Below are positions 43,480 to 52,522 of a stretch of DNA of 64,000 nucleotides, piece after piece (the stretch's first letter is position 1; the number at the start of each line of letters is the position of its first letter). The notes under the pieces were generated by a model. That model ran no database searches. It was not told the origin of the DNA and was given only the letters and a program-made list of their open reading frames with translations. The stretch is from positions 1 through 64,000 of the forward strand of contig NZ_JBQCZW010000011.1 of the NCBI RefSeq assembly GCF_052089425.1. Reading direction: 5' to 3'. Made by a program: the position numbers and the translations under genes. This DNA comes from Ancrocorticia sp052089425. Its GTDB lineage: Bacteria; Actinomycetota; Actinomycetes; Actinomycetales; Actinomycetaceae.

Positions 43480-45885
43480 TTACCTCCTCCGTGTCACCAA
43501 GAAGGCAATCGATCCGGCACAGATCAATCCGAGGGCGATCGGTAGAAGGATCTTCGCATCGAACCCCGTGTTCGGTAGCTCCGCAGGTGTGGAGGATTGC
43601 ACAGGTGCCGAAGGGTGAACCGAGTCGGGAGCCGGAGGCACGGTAGCCGGCGGGGTCAGATCGGTTGACGTCGTCTCAGGAGACGGCGTGGATTCGGGTG
43701 GAGGCGTCTCTTCTGGAGGTGAAGTCGCCTCAGGGGGAGCCTCTTCCTTCGCCTCGAGAGTTTCCGATTCAGCGCCACATGCGCCAGCGGAAATGGTGTT
43801 TCCATCGCGATCGTATGTGCGCTCAACGAATCCGTAGACCGCCGGTGCATCCGATGGAATCTGGAACTCTCCTGTCTGATATTCACCAGCCTCATTGCCG
43901 TGTTCGATCCGATCGGCCGTCCAAATGGCCTCCTCGCACACGGGTTCTTGCCCGATGGGCCACGTGTAGAGAGACACGTCCGTATAGGCGCCATCAGGGA
44001 AGATTCCTTCGAGGATCACCGTGTCACGAATAGTTCCGCCGGGAGCAAGTTCACCGCCGTCTACCACAGCTGCCTGCGTCCTCACGGCTCCGAACTCTGG
44101 ACTCACCTGCTCGGTGGGCTCAATATCGGAGGTCTTGAGGGAGGCTACCCTCGAATCCCCGGCGAACTCAGAGACCACTTGGTATGTCCCAACCCCGAGG
44201 TCATGGTTGATAGGAAACTCTCCTGACTCAATCGTGTATTCGCCGTTACCCGCTGGCGTTTCCACTGTCGCGATCGGCTCCATATCTTCCGTCACTCCCT
44301 CAACATGCTCGACCTGAGCAGGGATGAAGTACAACGTGTGCGAGATGGTTGTACCGTCCCCGTCCCACCCGTCGATGCCTCCGAAATCTCCGTGATCCTC
44401 AGGGAAACCCGTCACAGTAATGACATCGCGCACCCCAGCTTGCCCGTCTTGCCCAACATCAAGGGACGCCGCCGAAGCGATATTCGGCTGCCACTGGACA
44501 ACACTGGTCTCGCTCGCCTCGAAGAACGGCGAGCTGAACTCCGTGAACTTCTCCCCCAGTTCACCCTGATCCTTGGGATCTATCCGCGCTTGGAAGAAGT
44601 AGAAGCCCTCCTCTGGAGCGGTGATGGACCCGTCAGTTTCGAGAGTTCCTTCCCCCGAAACATCCACGTCATAGGTTCCCAACAGTGATTCTGCGAACTC
44701 CTGACCGTCGGTCACCTGCGCACGCGGGGTAGAGAACGGCCCATACACATCTACTTTGGCGTGCACAGTGATCGGCTCTCCCGTGTCCTTAATGAAAGGC
44801 CACGAACCGCTCGCGCTGCTGACGGTCAGTACATCCACGAGCGGATCACCTTGCGCAATGACCTTGTCTTTCACTTCCGTGGCAATCGAAGGCTCGAACA
44901 TGGGAGAGGTGGCTTGAGCGGTCGCTTTCGCCTGCACATCAGTCTTCTTGCCCAACACGATGAGATTTTGGGCCCGGCCCTTATCCGAGCTACCGGTTGA
45001 GATCCACGGGAGCGCGTGCGCCACTCCCTTGATCTTGAGTGTGGCCGTCACTTTGCCTTCGCCCGTCAGGAGAATATCCACTTTCTGGGTGGAGGCGGCG
45101 GTCTTCTCCTTGATTGACGTACTTCCATCAACGAAGGTTGCCGGGCCTGAAAGCGTCAGTTCAAAGGCGTGCCCCGGCACATTTGTGCCAGAGGCTGCAG
45201 TGAGCCCAATACCCTTGATCACGCCCTTCCGGGAATCTTTGGGAACATCCAGCTTCACCGTTGCCTCGTAGGGGCCCGCATACTTCTTCGCCTTTTCATA
45301 CAGCTCTGCGCTTCGCTTATCAGCAGGCTTGAGATACTTGGCGTTCTTTGCCTTGAACGTGCCGTCCCCCGCCTTCTGCCAGATGGATCCTGAATACACT
45401 CCACCAGCGCGCGCAAGTGCCGCCTCCGTTGCCGCGGCATCTAGGTTGCTGGGTGAGCCTGCCAGCGAGGCGATGTAGGCCATCTGCCCCAGCTCTTTCT
45501 TGCCCGTGACCGTGCCCTTCTTGGCCTTTGCCCCCGAGGGAACATTGCCCTGCACCTTGAGGCTCTTCACCTGCTTGGGCGCATTCATTTTTCCGCTGCT
45601 GACCAACGATGAGGCCAGAGAGTACACGCCACCATCAGCGGCGCACGTGTACTTCGTTCCCGCTTTATCTTGAACCACGCCAGAAAAGTTCTTCGTGCCG
45701 AAGGAGATTCCTTCGTTGAAGCTCCACCCTGGCGCAGCTTGAGGAATGAAGCCACCAGCTGGCACCGCCAGCTGGTGGGCAACAGGGGATTGCGCGGGAA
45801 CATCACTGGCGTGCGCTGCTGGAGCCAGCAAGGCACTCACCGTCATGGCCGCCGCGACGAGAGACGCACATGTTGCTTTCACCAT
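43480..45885 (-). CDS. LPXTG-anchored cell-wall surface protein
   Basis: Sortase substrate, 801 aa. It starts at ATG 45885 with AAAGGAC upstream. The signal peptide covers residues 1-26 (MVKATCASLVAAAMTVSALL, cleavage after AHA). The sorting signal is LPNTG at 770-774, a hydrophobic helix and RRR. An N-terminal domain (30-230) has a lone Cys in GTKYTCAADGG and a GSIWQ segment, reminiscent of a thioester adhesin domain but without the reactive Gln. The middle holds several Ig-like segments with recurring DVLTVSS, DVITVTG and DTVILEG strands. A Pro/Glu/Thr/Ser stalk precedes LPNTG. Probably an adhesin (inference). Confidence 0.9.
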   Translation of the reverse strand: MVKATCASLVAAAMTVSALLAPAAHASDVPAQSPVAHQLAVPAGGFIPQAAPGWSFNEGISFGTKNFSGVVQDKAGTKYTCAADGGVYSLASSLVSSGKMNAPKQVKSLKVQGNVPSGAKAKKGTVTGKKELGQMAYIASLAGSPSNLDAAATEAALARAGGVYSGSIWQKAGDGTFKAKNAKYLKPADKRSAELYEKAKKYAGPYEATVKLDVPKDSRKGVIKGIGLTAASGTNVPGHAFELTLSGPATFVDGSTSIKEKTAASTQKVDILLTGEGKVTATLKIKGVAHALPWISTGSSDKGRAQNLIVLGKKTDVQAKATAQATSPMFEPSIATEVKDKVIAQGDPLVDVLTVSSASGSWPFIKDTGEPITVHAKVDVYGPFSTPRAQVTDGQEFAESLLGTYDVDVSGEGTLETDGSITAPEEGFYFFQARIDPKDQGELGEKFTEFSSPFFEASETSVVQWQPNIASAASLDVGQDGQAGVRDVITVTGFPEDHGDFGGIDGWDGDGTTISHTLYFIPAQVEHVEGVTEDMEPIATVETPAGNGEYTIESGEFPINHDLGVGTYQVVSEFAGDSRVASLKTSDIEPTEQVSPEFGAVRTQAAVVDGGELAPGGTIRDTVILEGIFPDGAYTDVSLYTWPIGQEPVCEEAIWTADRIEHGNEAGEYQTGEFQIPSDAPAVYGFVERTYDRDGNTISAGACGAESETLEAKEEAPPEATSPPEETPPPESTPSPETTSTDLTPPATVPPAPDSVHPSAPVQSSTPAELPNTGFDAKILLPIALGLICAGSIAFLVTRRR

Positions 45886-46045
45886 CTCGTCCTTTCGGTC
45901 CAATATCGCTGGGCCAATGAGCAGCTCAGCTAGTCCTTGGACGTTATAAGAACGGTGAAAGCAGCCGCGGCGTCGAGGCCGCACCTGTGGATAAAGTGCG
46001 CACGAACCGGGTTTGGGGATACCGCGAGCGCGCGACTAGGTCCGT

Positions 46046-46125
46046 CGCCCCCGACCCGGCGCCACAGAAAATCTGATCGTTGAGTCCAAGTCCCAGCATC
46101 GCAGCCACGCCCCCGACCCGGCGCC
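46046..46125. repeat. 18-bp direct repeat upstream of surface-protein gene
   Basis: CGCCCCCGACCCGGCGCC occurs exactly at 46046-46063 and 46108-46125, 62 bp apart, in the gap between nrdG and the surface-protein gene. Confidence 0.85.
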
Positions 46126-46158
46126 TCGGGGAATCTCAGCGAGAATCACACGTTGTGG

Positions 46159-46231
46159 GACGACGACGAGCCCTTCCGTACGTACATGACCTTCAGTACG
46201 TACGGGAGGATCCGCCGTCGTCGTCAAAAAA
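46159..46231 (-). terminator. Structured palindromic element at end of nrdDG operon, with exact motif copy
   Basis: On the minus strand the nrdG TAG is followed without a gap by TTTTTTGACGACGACG (46231-46216). Then comes a perfect inverted repeat (46176-46185 with 46196-46205, CCGTACGTAC arms), then GTCGTCGTC (46168-46160) complementary to the motif. The whole folds as a long hairpin with GAC/GTC outer arms. Probably an RNA terminator/stabiliser or a protein-binding site. Confidence 0.6.
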
Positions 46232-47020
46232 CTACCGAATCACAACGTCCGTGAACCCGGCAGCTCGGGCTTGTTCGGACATCTCATCGAAGCGCCGGCG
46301 CCACGCGGGCATATCCCAGCGCGCGGCCATGGCTTGGAAGACCTCGTCCGTGCCCTGAGCGCGCGCCTCCTGCAGGGCGAAGTTTTCTACGCCTTCCTCG
46401 CCCAACGCCCGGAGGAACTCCGTGAAGTGGCGATCGGCCGGTGCCCCGGGGAATACGGTGAGGCGGACCTCGTAATCAAGGGGCCGGCCCCCACCAGCGC
46501 GCGCCCGATGCGCCTCGAGAACCATCCGCAGCGCCTCCCACGCCTTCCCGCCACCGTTGTAGCCGGCGGCCTCTCGGTAATCGGCGGGCAGGGCCTTGAT
46601 GTCCAGCCCCACCCAGTCGATGAGGTCCATGGCTTCGGCTAGGCGCCGCGGGTATGCGCCAGCCGTGTGGAGGCCGATGGAAAGCCCGCGGGCCTTCACC
46701 TCTTCCATCGCGGGAATGAGTGCGTGCTGGCGCATCGCTTCCCCGCCGGTAAACACCACGCCATCGAGCAGGCCCTGGCGCTTGTTCAGCAGCGCTCTCA
46801 CCTCCGGCCACGGCACAATCCCGGGCGTTTTGGTGTCCAGAATCCCAGCGTTCTGGCAATACGGGCACCGCCACGGGCATCCCTGACAGAAGATGGTGGC
46901 CACCAGATGATCTGGCCAATCCACACTGGAAAGCGGCACGAGGCCGGCGATCGCTAAGTCCTCGGCGCCCACCGGGTTGCCCGCGGCGTTCGCAGCGCCT
47001 ACCTGAGTATCCGGAGTCAT
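46232..47020 (-). CDS. nrdG: Anaerobic ribonucleotide-reductase activating protein
   Basis: Radical-SAM enzyme that generates the glycyl radical on NrdD, 262 aa. The cluster motif C-x3-C-x2-C is in FCQGCPWRCPYCQN near residue 45. GGEA follows (VFTGGEAMRQH), a SAM-binding element. It is longer than enterobacterial NrdG and closer to the NrdG2 type. It lies 25 bp downstream of nrdD on the same strand, forming an operon for deoxynucleotide synthesis without oxygen. Confidence 0.93.
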   Translation of the reverse strand: MTPDTQVGAANAAGNPVGAEDLAIAGLVPLSSVDWPDHLVATIFCQGCPWRCPYCQNAGILDTKTPGIVPWPEVRALLNKRQGLLDGVVFTGGEAMRQHALIPAMEEVKARGLSIGLHTAGAYPRRLAEAMDLIDWVGLDIKALPADYREAAGYNGGGKAWEALRMVLEAHRARAGGGRPLDYEVRLTVFPGAPADRHFTEFLRALGEEGVENFALQEARAQGTDEVFQAMAARWDMPAWRRRFDEMSEQARAAGFTDVVIR

Positions 47021-47045
47021 ATTCCTCCCGAGTTCCTCCCGAGCG

Positions 47046-48929
47046 CTACGCGTTCATCTTTTGGAATTCTTCGTACGTATCCGCCAAACGGTCAGCTCCG
47101 AAGGTGGACGCTAGTGCGTTCTCCTTGAAGGTGACGCGCTCGTGGTATTCGCCCTTCTTCCCAATGTTGAAGGACTTGACGGGGCGGAAGTAGCCCATGA
47201 CGCGCGTCCACACTTCGCATACCTGCGGCTCAGCATCAGGATTCAGCTCCGCACACTTCTCGCACGTGAGGTGCTCACCGGCAAGGTAACCGTGAATCGG
47301 GCAGATGGAGAAGGTGGGGGTGATCGTGACGTACGGCAGGCGGAAGTTCGTGAGCGAGCGGCGCACGAGCTTCTTGCAGGCCTCGGCGGAGGTCATCTTC
47401 TCATTCATGTATAGGTGCAGAACCGTTCCGCCCGTGTACATGGACTGCAGATCGGCCTGCTGCTCAAGCGCCTCGAAGGCGTCCTCCGTGTAGCCCACCG
47501 GCAGCTGCGAGGAGTTCGTGTAGTACGGCTCTGCATCGGTGCCCGCCTGCAGGATTCCGGGGAAGCGCTTGCGATCTTCCTTGGCAAACCGGTACGTGGC
47601 GCCCTCGGCCGGGGTGGCCTCGAGGTTGTACATGTTGCCGGTTTCCTCTTGGAAATCGACGAGCCGTGCGCGCACGTGATCGAGCACGCGGACCACCATC
47701 TCGTGGCCCTCGTGATCCGTGAGGTCCATGCGATCGTCCGTGAAGTTACGGACCATCTCATTCATCCCGTTCACGCCGATCGTGGAGAAGTGGTTGTTGA
47801 GGTTTCCGAGGTAGCGCTTGGAGTAGGGATAGAGCCCCTGATCCATCAGCTCGCTCACCCGAACGCGCTTCTTCTCCAGCGTGGACTTCGCCAGATCCAT
47901 CAGATCATCAACGCGAGCCAACAGGCCCGCCTCATCGCCCTTGTAGCGGTAACCGAGCCGCCCCATATTGAGGGTCACCACGCCGATAGAGCCGGTGAGT
48001 TCAGCAGAGCCGAACAGGCCGTTGCCTCGCTTGAGGAGCTCGCGCAGATCCAACTGGAGGCGGCAGCACATCGAGCGAATCATTCCCGGATCGAGCTCCG
48101 AGTTGATGAAGTTCTGGAAGTAGGGCAGGCCGTACTTGGCCGTCATGGCGAACAGGAGATCGGCGTTCTCGCTGTCCCAATCGAAATCCTTCGTCATGTT
48201 GTAGGTGGGGATCGGGAACGTGAACACACGCCCATCCGCATCGCCTTCCATCATGACTTCCATGTAGGCACGGTTGATCATGTCCATTTCAGCCTTGAGG
48301 TCACCGTATGTGAAATCGCAAACGTCCTCGCCGATGAACGGATGGTTATCCGCGATATCCTCCGGGCACGTCCAATCGAACGTCAGGTTCGTGAACGGGC
48401 ACTGGCTGCCCCAGCGCGAGGGCACGTTGAGGTTGTAGATGAGCTCCTGAATCTGCTGCTTGACCTGATCAAAGGTCATGTCATCCAGCCGAATGAACGG
48501 GGCCATGTACGTATCGAAGGAGCTGAAGGCCTGCGCCCCCGCCCACTCGTTTTGCAGGGTGCCCAGGAAGTTGACGATCTGCCCGCAGGCAGAACTGAAG
48601 TGCTTTGGCGGGGCGGAGCTGATCGCCCCGCTCACTCCGTTGAAACCTTCTTCGATGAGGCGGCGCAGCGACCACCCGGCGCAGTACCCAGCCAGCATGT
48701 CCAGATCGTGAATGTGGTAATCGCCTTCGCGATGTGCCGCTCCCTCTTCCGGTGAGTAGACGCTCGAGAGCCAATAGTTCGCGATGGTCTTACCGGACGA
48801 ATTGAGGATCAGGCCACCGAGCGAGTAGTCCTGATTCGCATTCGCGTTCACACGCCAATCCGAGCGGTCAAGATACTCGTCCACCGTTGACAGAGCATCG
48901 ATCGTCACGCGCTGAGAAACCTTGTCCAT
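47046..48929 (-). CDS. nrdD: Anaerobic ribonucleoside-triphosphate reductase, class III
   Basis: Makes deoxyribonucleotides anaerobically using a glycyl radical, 627 aa. The active-site region includes NFLGTLQNEWAGAQAFSSF and PSRWGSQCPFTNLTFDW. The zinc cysteines are in FSICPIHGYLAGEHLTCEKC plus a later Cys. The glycyl-radical segment is VWTRVMGYFRPV near residue 588. The protein begins directly with DEYLDRSDWRVNANAN and has no N-terminal ATP-cone, so allosteric overall-activity control by dATP is probably absent. Two NrdR boxes lie upstream. Confidence 0.95.
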   Translation of the reverse strand: MDKVSQRVTIDALSTVDEYLDRSDWRVNANANQDYSLGGLILNSSGKTIANYWLSSVYSPEEGAAHREGDYHIHDLDMLAGYCAGWSLRRLIEEGFNGVSGAISSAPPKHFSSACGQIVNFLGTLQNEWAGAQAFSSFDTYMAPFIRLDDMTFDQVKQQIQELIYNLNVPSRWGSQCPFTNLTFDWTCPEDIADNHPFIGEDVCDFTYGDLKAEMDMINRAYMEVMMEGDADGRVFTFPIPTYNMTKDFDWDSENADLLFAMTAKYGLPYFQNFINSELDPGMIRSMCCRLQLDLRELLKRGNGLFGSAELTGSIGVVTLNMGRLGYRYKGDEAGLLARVDDLMDLAKSTLEKKRVRVSELMDQGLYPYSKRYLGNLNNHFSTIGVNGMNEMVRNFTDDRMDLTDHEGHEMVVRVLDHVRARLVDFQEETGNMYNLEATPAEGATYRFAKEDRKRFPGILQAGTDAEPYYTNSSQLPVGYTEDAFEALEQQADLQSMYTGGTVLHLYMNEKMTSAEACKKLVRRSLTNFRLPYVTITPTFSICPIHGYLAGEHLTCEKCAELNPDAEPQVCEVWTRVMGYFRPVKSFNIGKKGEYHERVTFKENALASTFGADRLADTYEEFQKMNA

Positions 48930-48965
48930 ATCCTCTTCTCCTCTTCCCCACTGGGGCTGCTGTCT

Positions 48966-48994
48966 CGGACGGCGCGTCAGAGGTGCGCCGTCCG
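48966..48994. other. Hairpin in nrdD leader
   Basis: CGGACGGCGC (48966-48975) pairs perfectly with GCGCCGTCCG (48985-48994) across 9 nt, 37-65 bp upstream of the nrdD start. Possible leader structure; it matches no riboswitch that I recognise. Confidence 0.45.
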
Positions 48995-49083
48995 TTGTTC
49001 GTTCTTTCCCCGGCTTGCTGTGGCCGCTCGCTTTGGCGAGGACTGCCCATCTTCCGGGGTGCTCCCTAGCCTAATGACCCGAC

Positions 49084-49129
49084 CACAAGATCTAGTGTTT
49101 GCAACACGCGGGGAGCACTACATCTAGTG
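49084..49129. promoter_or_regulatory. Pair of NrdR boxes upstream of nrdD
   Basis: CACAAGATCTAGTG (49084-49097) and CACTACATCTAGTG (49116-49129) are near-palindromes of the NrdR-box type. Their centres are 32 bp apart, three helical turns, which is the usual NrdR arrangement. They are 155-200 bp upstream of nrdD. The gap between nrdD and the helicase contains no gene. Confidence 0.75.
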
Positions 49130-49308
49130 AACGCCCTACGCCCCAGCCCTGCGAAATCCTAGGTCAGAAGTCCTATTTCGGGGCTTGAGGCCGATCTGGA
49201 TCTAGGCGACTTGTCACCCCCGTGCATGCGCGCCCCGCCTGCCCATGAGTGATAGAGGCATCGCTCTCAGCTACCACGGCAGCTAGGCCGCTGGTGCACA
49301 CTAGGTAG

Positions 49309-51822
49309 GTGACCGATCTGCTGACTGCCCTCAACCGCCACGCTCTGCCCGGCCAGATTGCCGGGACCATTGAGCGTCCGGCGCGCGAGAGCCGTACCAC
49401 GCCGTGGCCCAAGTGGGTGCACCCCGATCTGCTCACCGCTCTGGCTTCCTCGGGGGCAACGGAGGCGTGGATCCACCAAGCCCGCGCCGCCGAGTGCGTG
49501 CACGAGGGCCGCCACGTGGTGCTGGCCAGCGGTACGGGTTCGGGCAAGTCGTTTGCCGCCTGGGTCCCGATCCTCAGCGATCTGCTGAGCTTTTCCACCG
49601 AGCGCGTGAGCCTCGCCTCCCTGCGGCATCGCCCGACCGCCCTCTACCTCTCCCCCACCAAGGCGCTTGCCGCGGATCAGATGGCGGCGCTTGACGCGTT
49701 GATCTCCATGACCGGTTCGCACATTGGCGTGGCTACAGCGGACGGCGATTCGGATCTGCCTGAGCGTTCCTACGCTAGAGATAACGCCGATATCGTCCTC
49801 ACCAATCCCGATTTCGCCCATCACGTGATGCTGTCCGGGCAGGCCAGATGGGCGCGATTGTGGAGGGGACTCCGGCTGATCGTGGTGGACGAATTCCACA
49901 ACTACAAGGGCCTGTTCGGCGCGCACGTTGGCCACGTGGTGCGCAGAATCCTCCGCCTCGCCGCACATTACGGCGCCCACCCGTCCGTCATCTTTCTCTC
50001 CGCCACCAGCGGCGATCCGGCCGGCGCCGCGAGCCGCTTCCTCGGCGAATCCTTCGGGCCGGTTGAAGCCGTCACCGAGGACGGTTCGCCGCGTGCGGGC
50101 AGCACCATCGTGTTGTGGAGGCCCGCTCGGATTGAGAAGAACGACGACGACGGGTTTGCCCCGCCTCCCGCACGTTTCGATGGGCGCGTTGATGACGATC
50201 AATGGCTGACCACACCGATCGATGCAGCTTGGCCAGCGCAGCCTGCCAGCGTTCCGGAACACGTAGAGCCCGCGGATGCTCCCATGGAAGATGATGCTCC
50301 GCGGCGCGCCGCGAACTCTGAAGCCGGAGATCTGACGGCTTTCCTTGTTGAGCAAGGGGCGCGCCTGCTGACCTTCGTGCGCTCGCGCCCTGGAACGGAA
50401 CGCGTTGCGGAGATCGCGCAGGAGCGTTTGGAGCTTTCGGCCAGCCACCTAGCTGGCACGGTTGCCGCCTACCGTGGCGGATATCTGCCCGAGGAGAGGC
50501 GGGAGCTTGAGGCGAAGCTGCGGACGGGGGATGTGCGAGCCCTGGCCACCACGAGCGCCCTTGAGCTGGGAATCGACATATCCGGGCTGGATGCCGTGGT
50601 GGTGACGGGTTGGCCCGGCACGCATGCCTCCTTCAGCCAGCAGATTGGGCGGGCGGGCCGCGCGGGTAGGCCCGGACTCGCTGTGTTTATCGGCCGCGAC
50701 AATCCACTGGACCAGTACCTCCTTGACCATCCTGAGGTCATCGCGGACACTCCCAGCGAGGCCAACGTGTTCGATCCAGCAAACCCCGGGGTGCTCATCC
50801 CGCAGATATGTGCGGCGGCTGCCGAGCTGCCTCTTCAGGCGAGCGACGCCGCCGTTTTCGGGTTAGAAGGCACCGAGCTGTTCGGCGAACTAGCCAACGA
50901 AGGCCTGCTTCGCAGCCGGCCCGCCGGATGGTTCTGGAACACCACGCTCGGGGTGGGGGCGCATGAAACCGTCAGCCTGCGCGGCGAAGGATCGACCGTC
51001 TCGATCGTGGATACGGCCGATGGCACGGTGCTCGGAACCGTGGATTCGTCCCGTGCGGACACCACCGTGTTCCCCGGCGCCATCTATCTTCATCAGGGAG
51101 TCCCCTTTGAAGTAGAGGAACTGGGCGAGGAAGTGGCACTCGTACATCAGCACCGCGACGAGGAGCTGCGAACCTTCGCCCGCGAGGAAACATCGGTGGA
51201 GATTCTGGACACTGACGAATCCGTCCAGCTCGCCACTGGCGTCTGGGCGCGGGGAAGCGTTGTGGTCTCCTCGCGCGTTGTGGGCTATGACATCCGGCGT
51301 GCCAGAGACGGCATGTATCTGGGCATGGTTCCGCTCGTCATGCCGGTCCGCCAACTCCGCACCCGTGCCACGTGGTGGACCATGAGCGCTGCGGCCATCA
51401 AGGAATCTGGCGTGCCCACCGCGGATCTGCCCGGTGCCCTGCACGGAGCCGAACATGCCTCAATCGGCATACTGCCGCTCTTCGCCACATGCGACAGATG
51501 GGATCTTGGCGGGCTGTCTACCGCTGCCCACCTCGATACCGGTTCAGCCACCGTCATCGTGCACGATGCCATCGAGGGCGGATCAGGCTGTTCCGAACGC
51601 GGCTTCGAGGCCGGCGTGGACTGGATCAACGCCACGCTGGAAACAATCGCCACCTGCCCATGCGTGAGCGGCTGCCCCCGATGCGTTCAGTCCCCCAAGT
51701 GCGGCAACAATAACTCCCCCTTATCCAAGCGCGGGGCCCAAGATCTGCTCACGGTGCTCGTCCGTTCGATGCGGGAGGCTCGTTCGCAGGGCCTGCTTGG
51801 GCCCGGGACGTCACAGTCATAG
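49309..51822 (+). CDS. DEAD/DEAH-type helicase with DUF1998 (MrfA/YprA family)
   Basis: Superfamily 2 DNA helicase, 837 aa, relatives of which act in repair of crosslinks and mitomycin damage. Motif I is ASGTGSGKSFAAW near residue 73, motif II VDEFHNYKG (DEFH) near 190, motif III LSATSGDPA, motif VI QQIGRAGRAGRPG near 445. The C-terminal DUF1998 region has the four-cysteine cluster CPCVSGCPRCVQSPKC near residue 785. The start is GTG 49309, directly after AGGTAG. Adjacent to the Tad genes, as in mycobacteria (Rv3649). Its 3' end overlaps the last tad gene by 74 bp. Confidence 0.92.
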   Translation: MTDLLTALNRHALPGQIAGTIERPARESRTTPWPKWVHPDLLTALASSGATEAWIHQARAAECVHEGRHVVLASGTGSGKSFAAWVPILSDLLSFSTERVSLASLRHRPTALYLSPTKALAADQMAALDALISMTGSHIGVATADGDSDLPERSYARDNADIVLTNPDFAHHVMLSGQARWARLWRGLRLIVVDEFHNYKGLFGAHVGHVVRRILRLAAHYGAHPSVIFLSATSGDPAGAASRFLGESFGPVEAVTEDGSPRAGSTIVLWRPARIEKNDDDGFAPPPARFDGRVDDDQWLTTPIDAAWPAQPASVPEHVEPADAPMEDDAPRRAANSEAGDLTAFLVEQGARLLTFVRSRPGTERVAEIAQERLELSASHLAGTVAAYRGGYLPEERRELEAKLRTGDVRALATTSALELGIDISGLDAVVVTGWPGTHASFSQQIGRAGRAGRPGLAVFIGRDNPLDQYLLDHPEVIADTPSEANVFDPANPGVLIPQICAAAAELPLQASDAAVFGLEGTELFGELANEGLLRSRPAGWFWNTTLGVGAHETVSLRGEGSTVSIVDTADGTVLGTVDSSRADTTVFPGAIYLHQGVPFEVEELGEEVALVHQHRDEELRTFAREETSVEILDTDESVQLATGVWARGSVVVSSRVVGYDIRRARDGMYLGMVPLVMPVRQLRTRATWWTMSAAAIKESGVPTADLPGALHGAEHASIGILPLFATCDRWDLGGLSTAAHLDTGSATVIVHDAIEGGSGCSERGFEAGVDWINATLETIATCPCVSGCPRCVQSPKCGNNNSPLSKRGAQDLLTVLVRSMREARSQGLLGPGTSQS

Positions 51823-52129
51823 GGATAGCTTTCGGCTTGCCCTCAACTGTGACGGACAGGTGACCGCCCTCCGCCTCGCACGCCACCATGTCCAGGTTGT
51901 GGCGGGCCACGAGATCCCCAGCCGCGCTACACGCCTGACCCTCACCCGAGAGGCGAAGCTGTTCAGCTCCCGCAAGCGAAGCGAGATCCGCGACGTCCTG
52001 AGTGCGGTCTCTGGCCAGCAGGGCCTCCGCAATGGCGAACATCCCGAGTAGGGAGATCACCATTGCTATCACCACAGCGAGGCTCAGCACTGTCCCCGAA
52101 CCTGCTTCAGTCCTTTCAGTCTCCGTCAT
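51749..52129 (-). CDS. TadE/TadG-like protein (Rv3654c family)
   Basis: Single-pass membrane protein, 126 aa, last gene of the Tad locus. The N-terminus AGSGTVLSLAVVIAMVISLLGMFAIAEALLARDRTQDVADLASLAGAE is the helix and adjacent segment typical of the helicase/secretion neighbourhood TadE-like family (only a short part quoted as seen; key region residues 8-55). A single-Cys pair (CSAAG, VACEA) lies in the exported part. The start overlaps the previous gene stop (ATGA). Likely a minor pilin or pilus-assembly factor. Confidence 0.85.
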   Translation of the reverse strand: MTETERTEAGSGTVLSLAVVIAMVISLLGMFAIAEALLARDRTQDVADLASLAGAEQLRLSGEGQACSAAGDLVARHNLDMVACEAEGGHLSVTVEGKPKAIPMTVTSRAQAGPANEPPASNGRAP

Positions 52130-52482
52130 GGCAAACTCACCCCCGGTTCAGGAATGCCCGTCACTGTTGAGGACACCTCCATATCGAACGGTGTGAGCAC
52201 GCCGTTGGGTTCAACAGACACGGTGACAACAACGTATTCTCCATCTGCACCCAGCTCAATATTCGATCCTGGAATGTCCTGCTCATACTGGGAGATCATG
52301 TTGGTGATCGGCTTTCCTATCACCGCCTGCCGCGCGAGAGCGCGCGCCACCTCTTGAGCTTGCAGTGCAGCATTGCCCAAGGCGATGGCGGCCATAAGAA
52401 GCAAGAATGCCCCCATGATCGGTATCAGACCCATCGCGATTTCGGCCGTGACCATGCCCGATTCTGATGATCGTTTCTTCAT
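52126..52482 (-). CDS. TadE-like minor pilin
   Basis: 118-aa membrane protein with type IV pilin-like N-terminus: SSESGMVTAEIAMGLIPIMG, in which Gly-Met precedes the hydrophobic helix and Glu14 lies about five residues into it. The exported C-terminal domain is beta-rich (EYVVVTVSVEPNGVL). It is probably a TadE-type pseudopilin processed by a prepilin peptidase encoded elsewhere. Coupled to the following gene by an ATGA overlap and separated from the pilin gene by a GC hairpin. Confidence 0.85.
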   Translation of the reverse strand: MKKRSSESGMVTAEIAMGLIPIMGAFLLLMAAIALGNAALQAQEVARALARQAVIGKPITNMISQYEQDIPGSNIELGADGEYVVVTVSVEPNGVLTPFDMEVSSTVTGIPEPGVSLP

Positions 52483-52522
52483 GTTGCCATCCCTTCCAAA
52501 GGTATCGGCTCACGCACCGCGC

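Noticed and set aside
47415..48755. 446-codon + strand frame opposite nrdD
   Set aside because: Shadow of a strongly conserved gene in a GC-rich region; no ribosome site or family match.
48966..48994. Cobalamin or other riboswitch upstream of nrdD
   Set aside because: Only one hairpin is visible and no conserved riboswitch core is present; class III NrdD does not need cobalamin.
49267..50448. 393-codon minus-strand frame opposite the helicase
   Set aside because: Shadow; the helicase motifs on the + strand are unambiguous.
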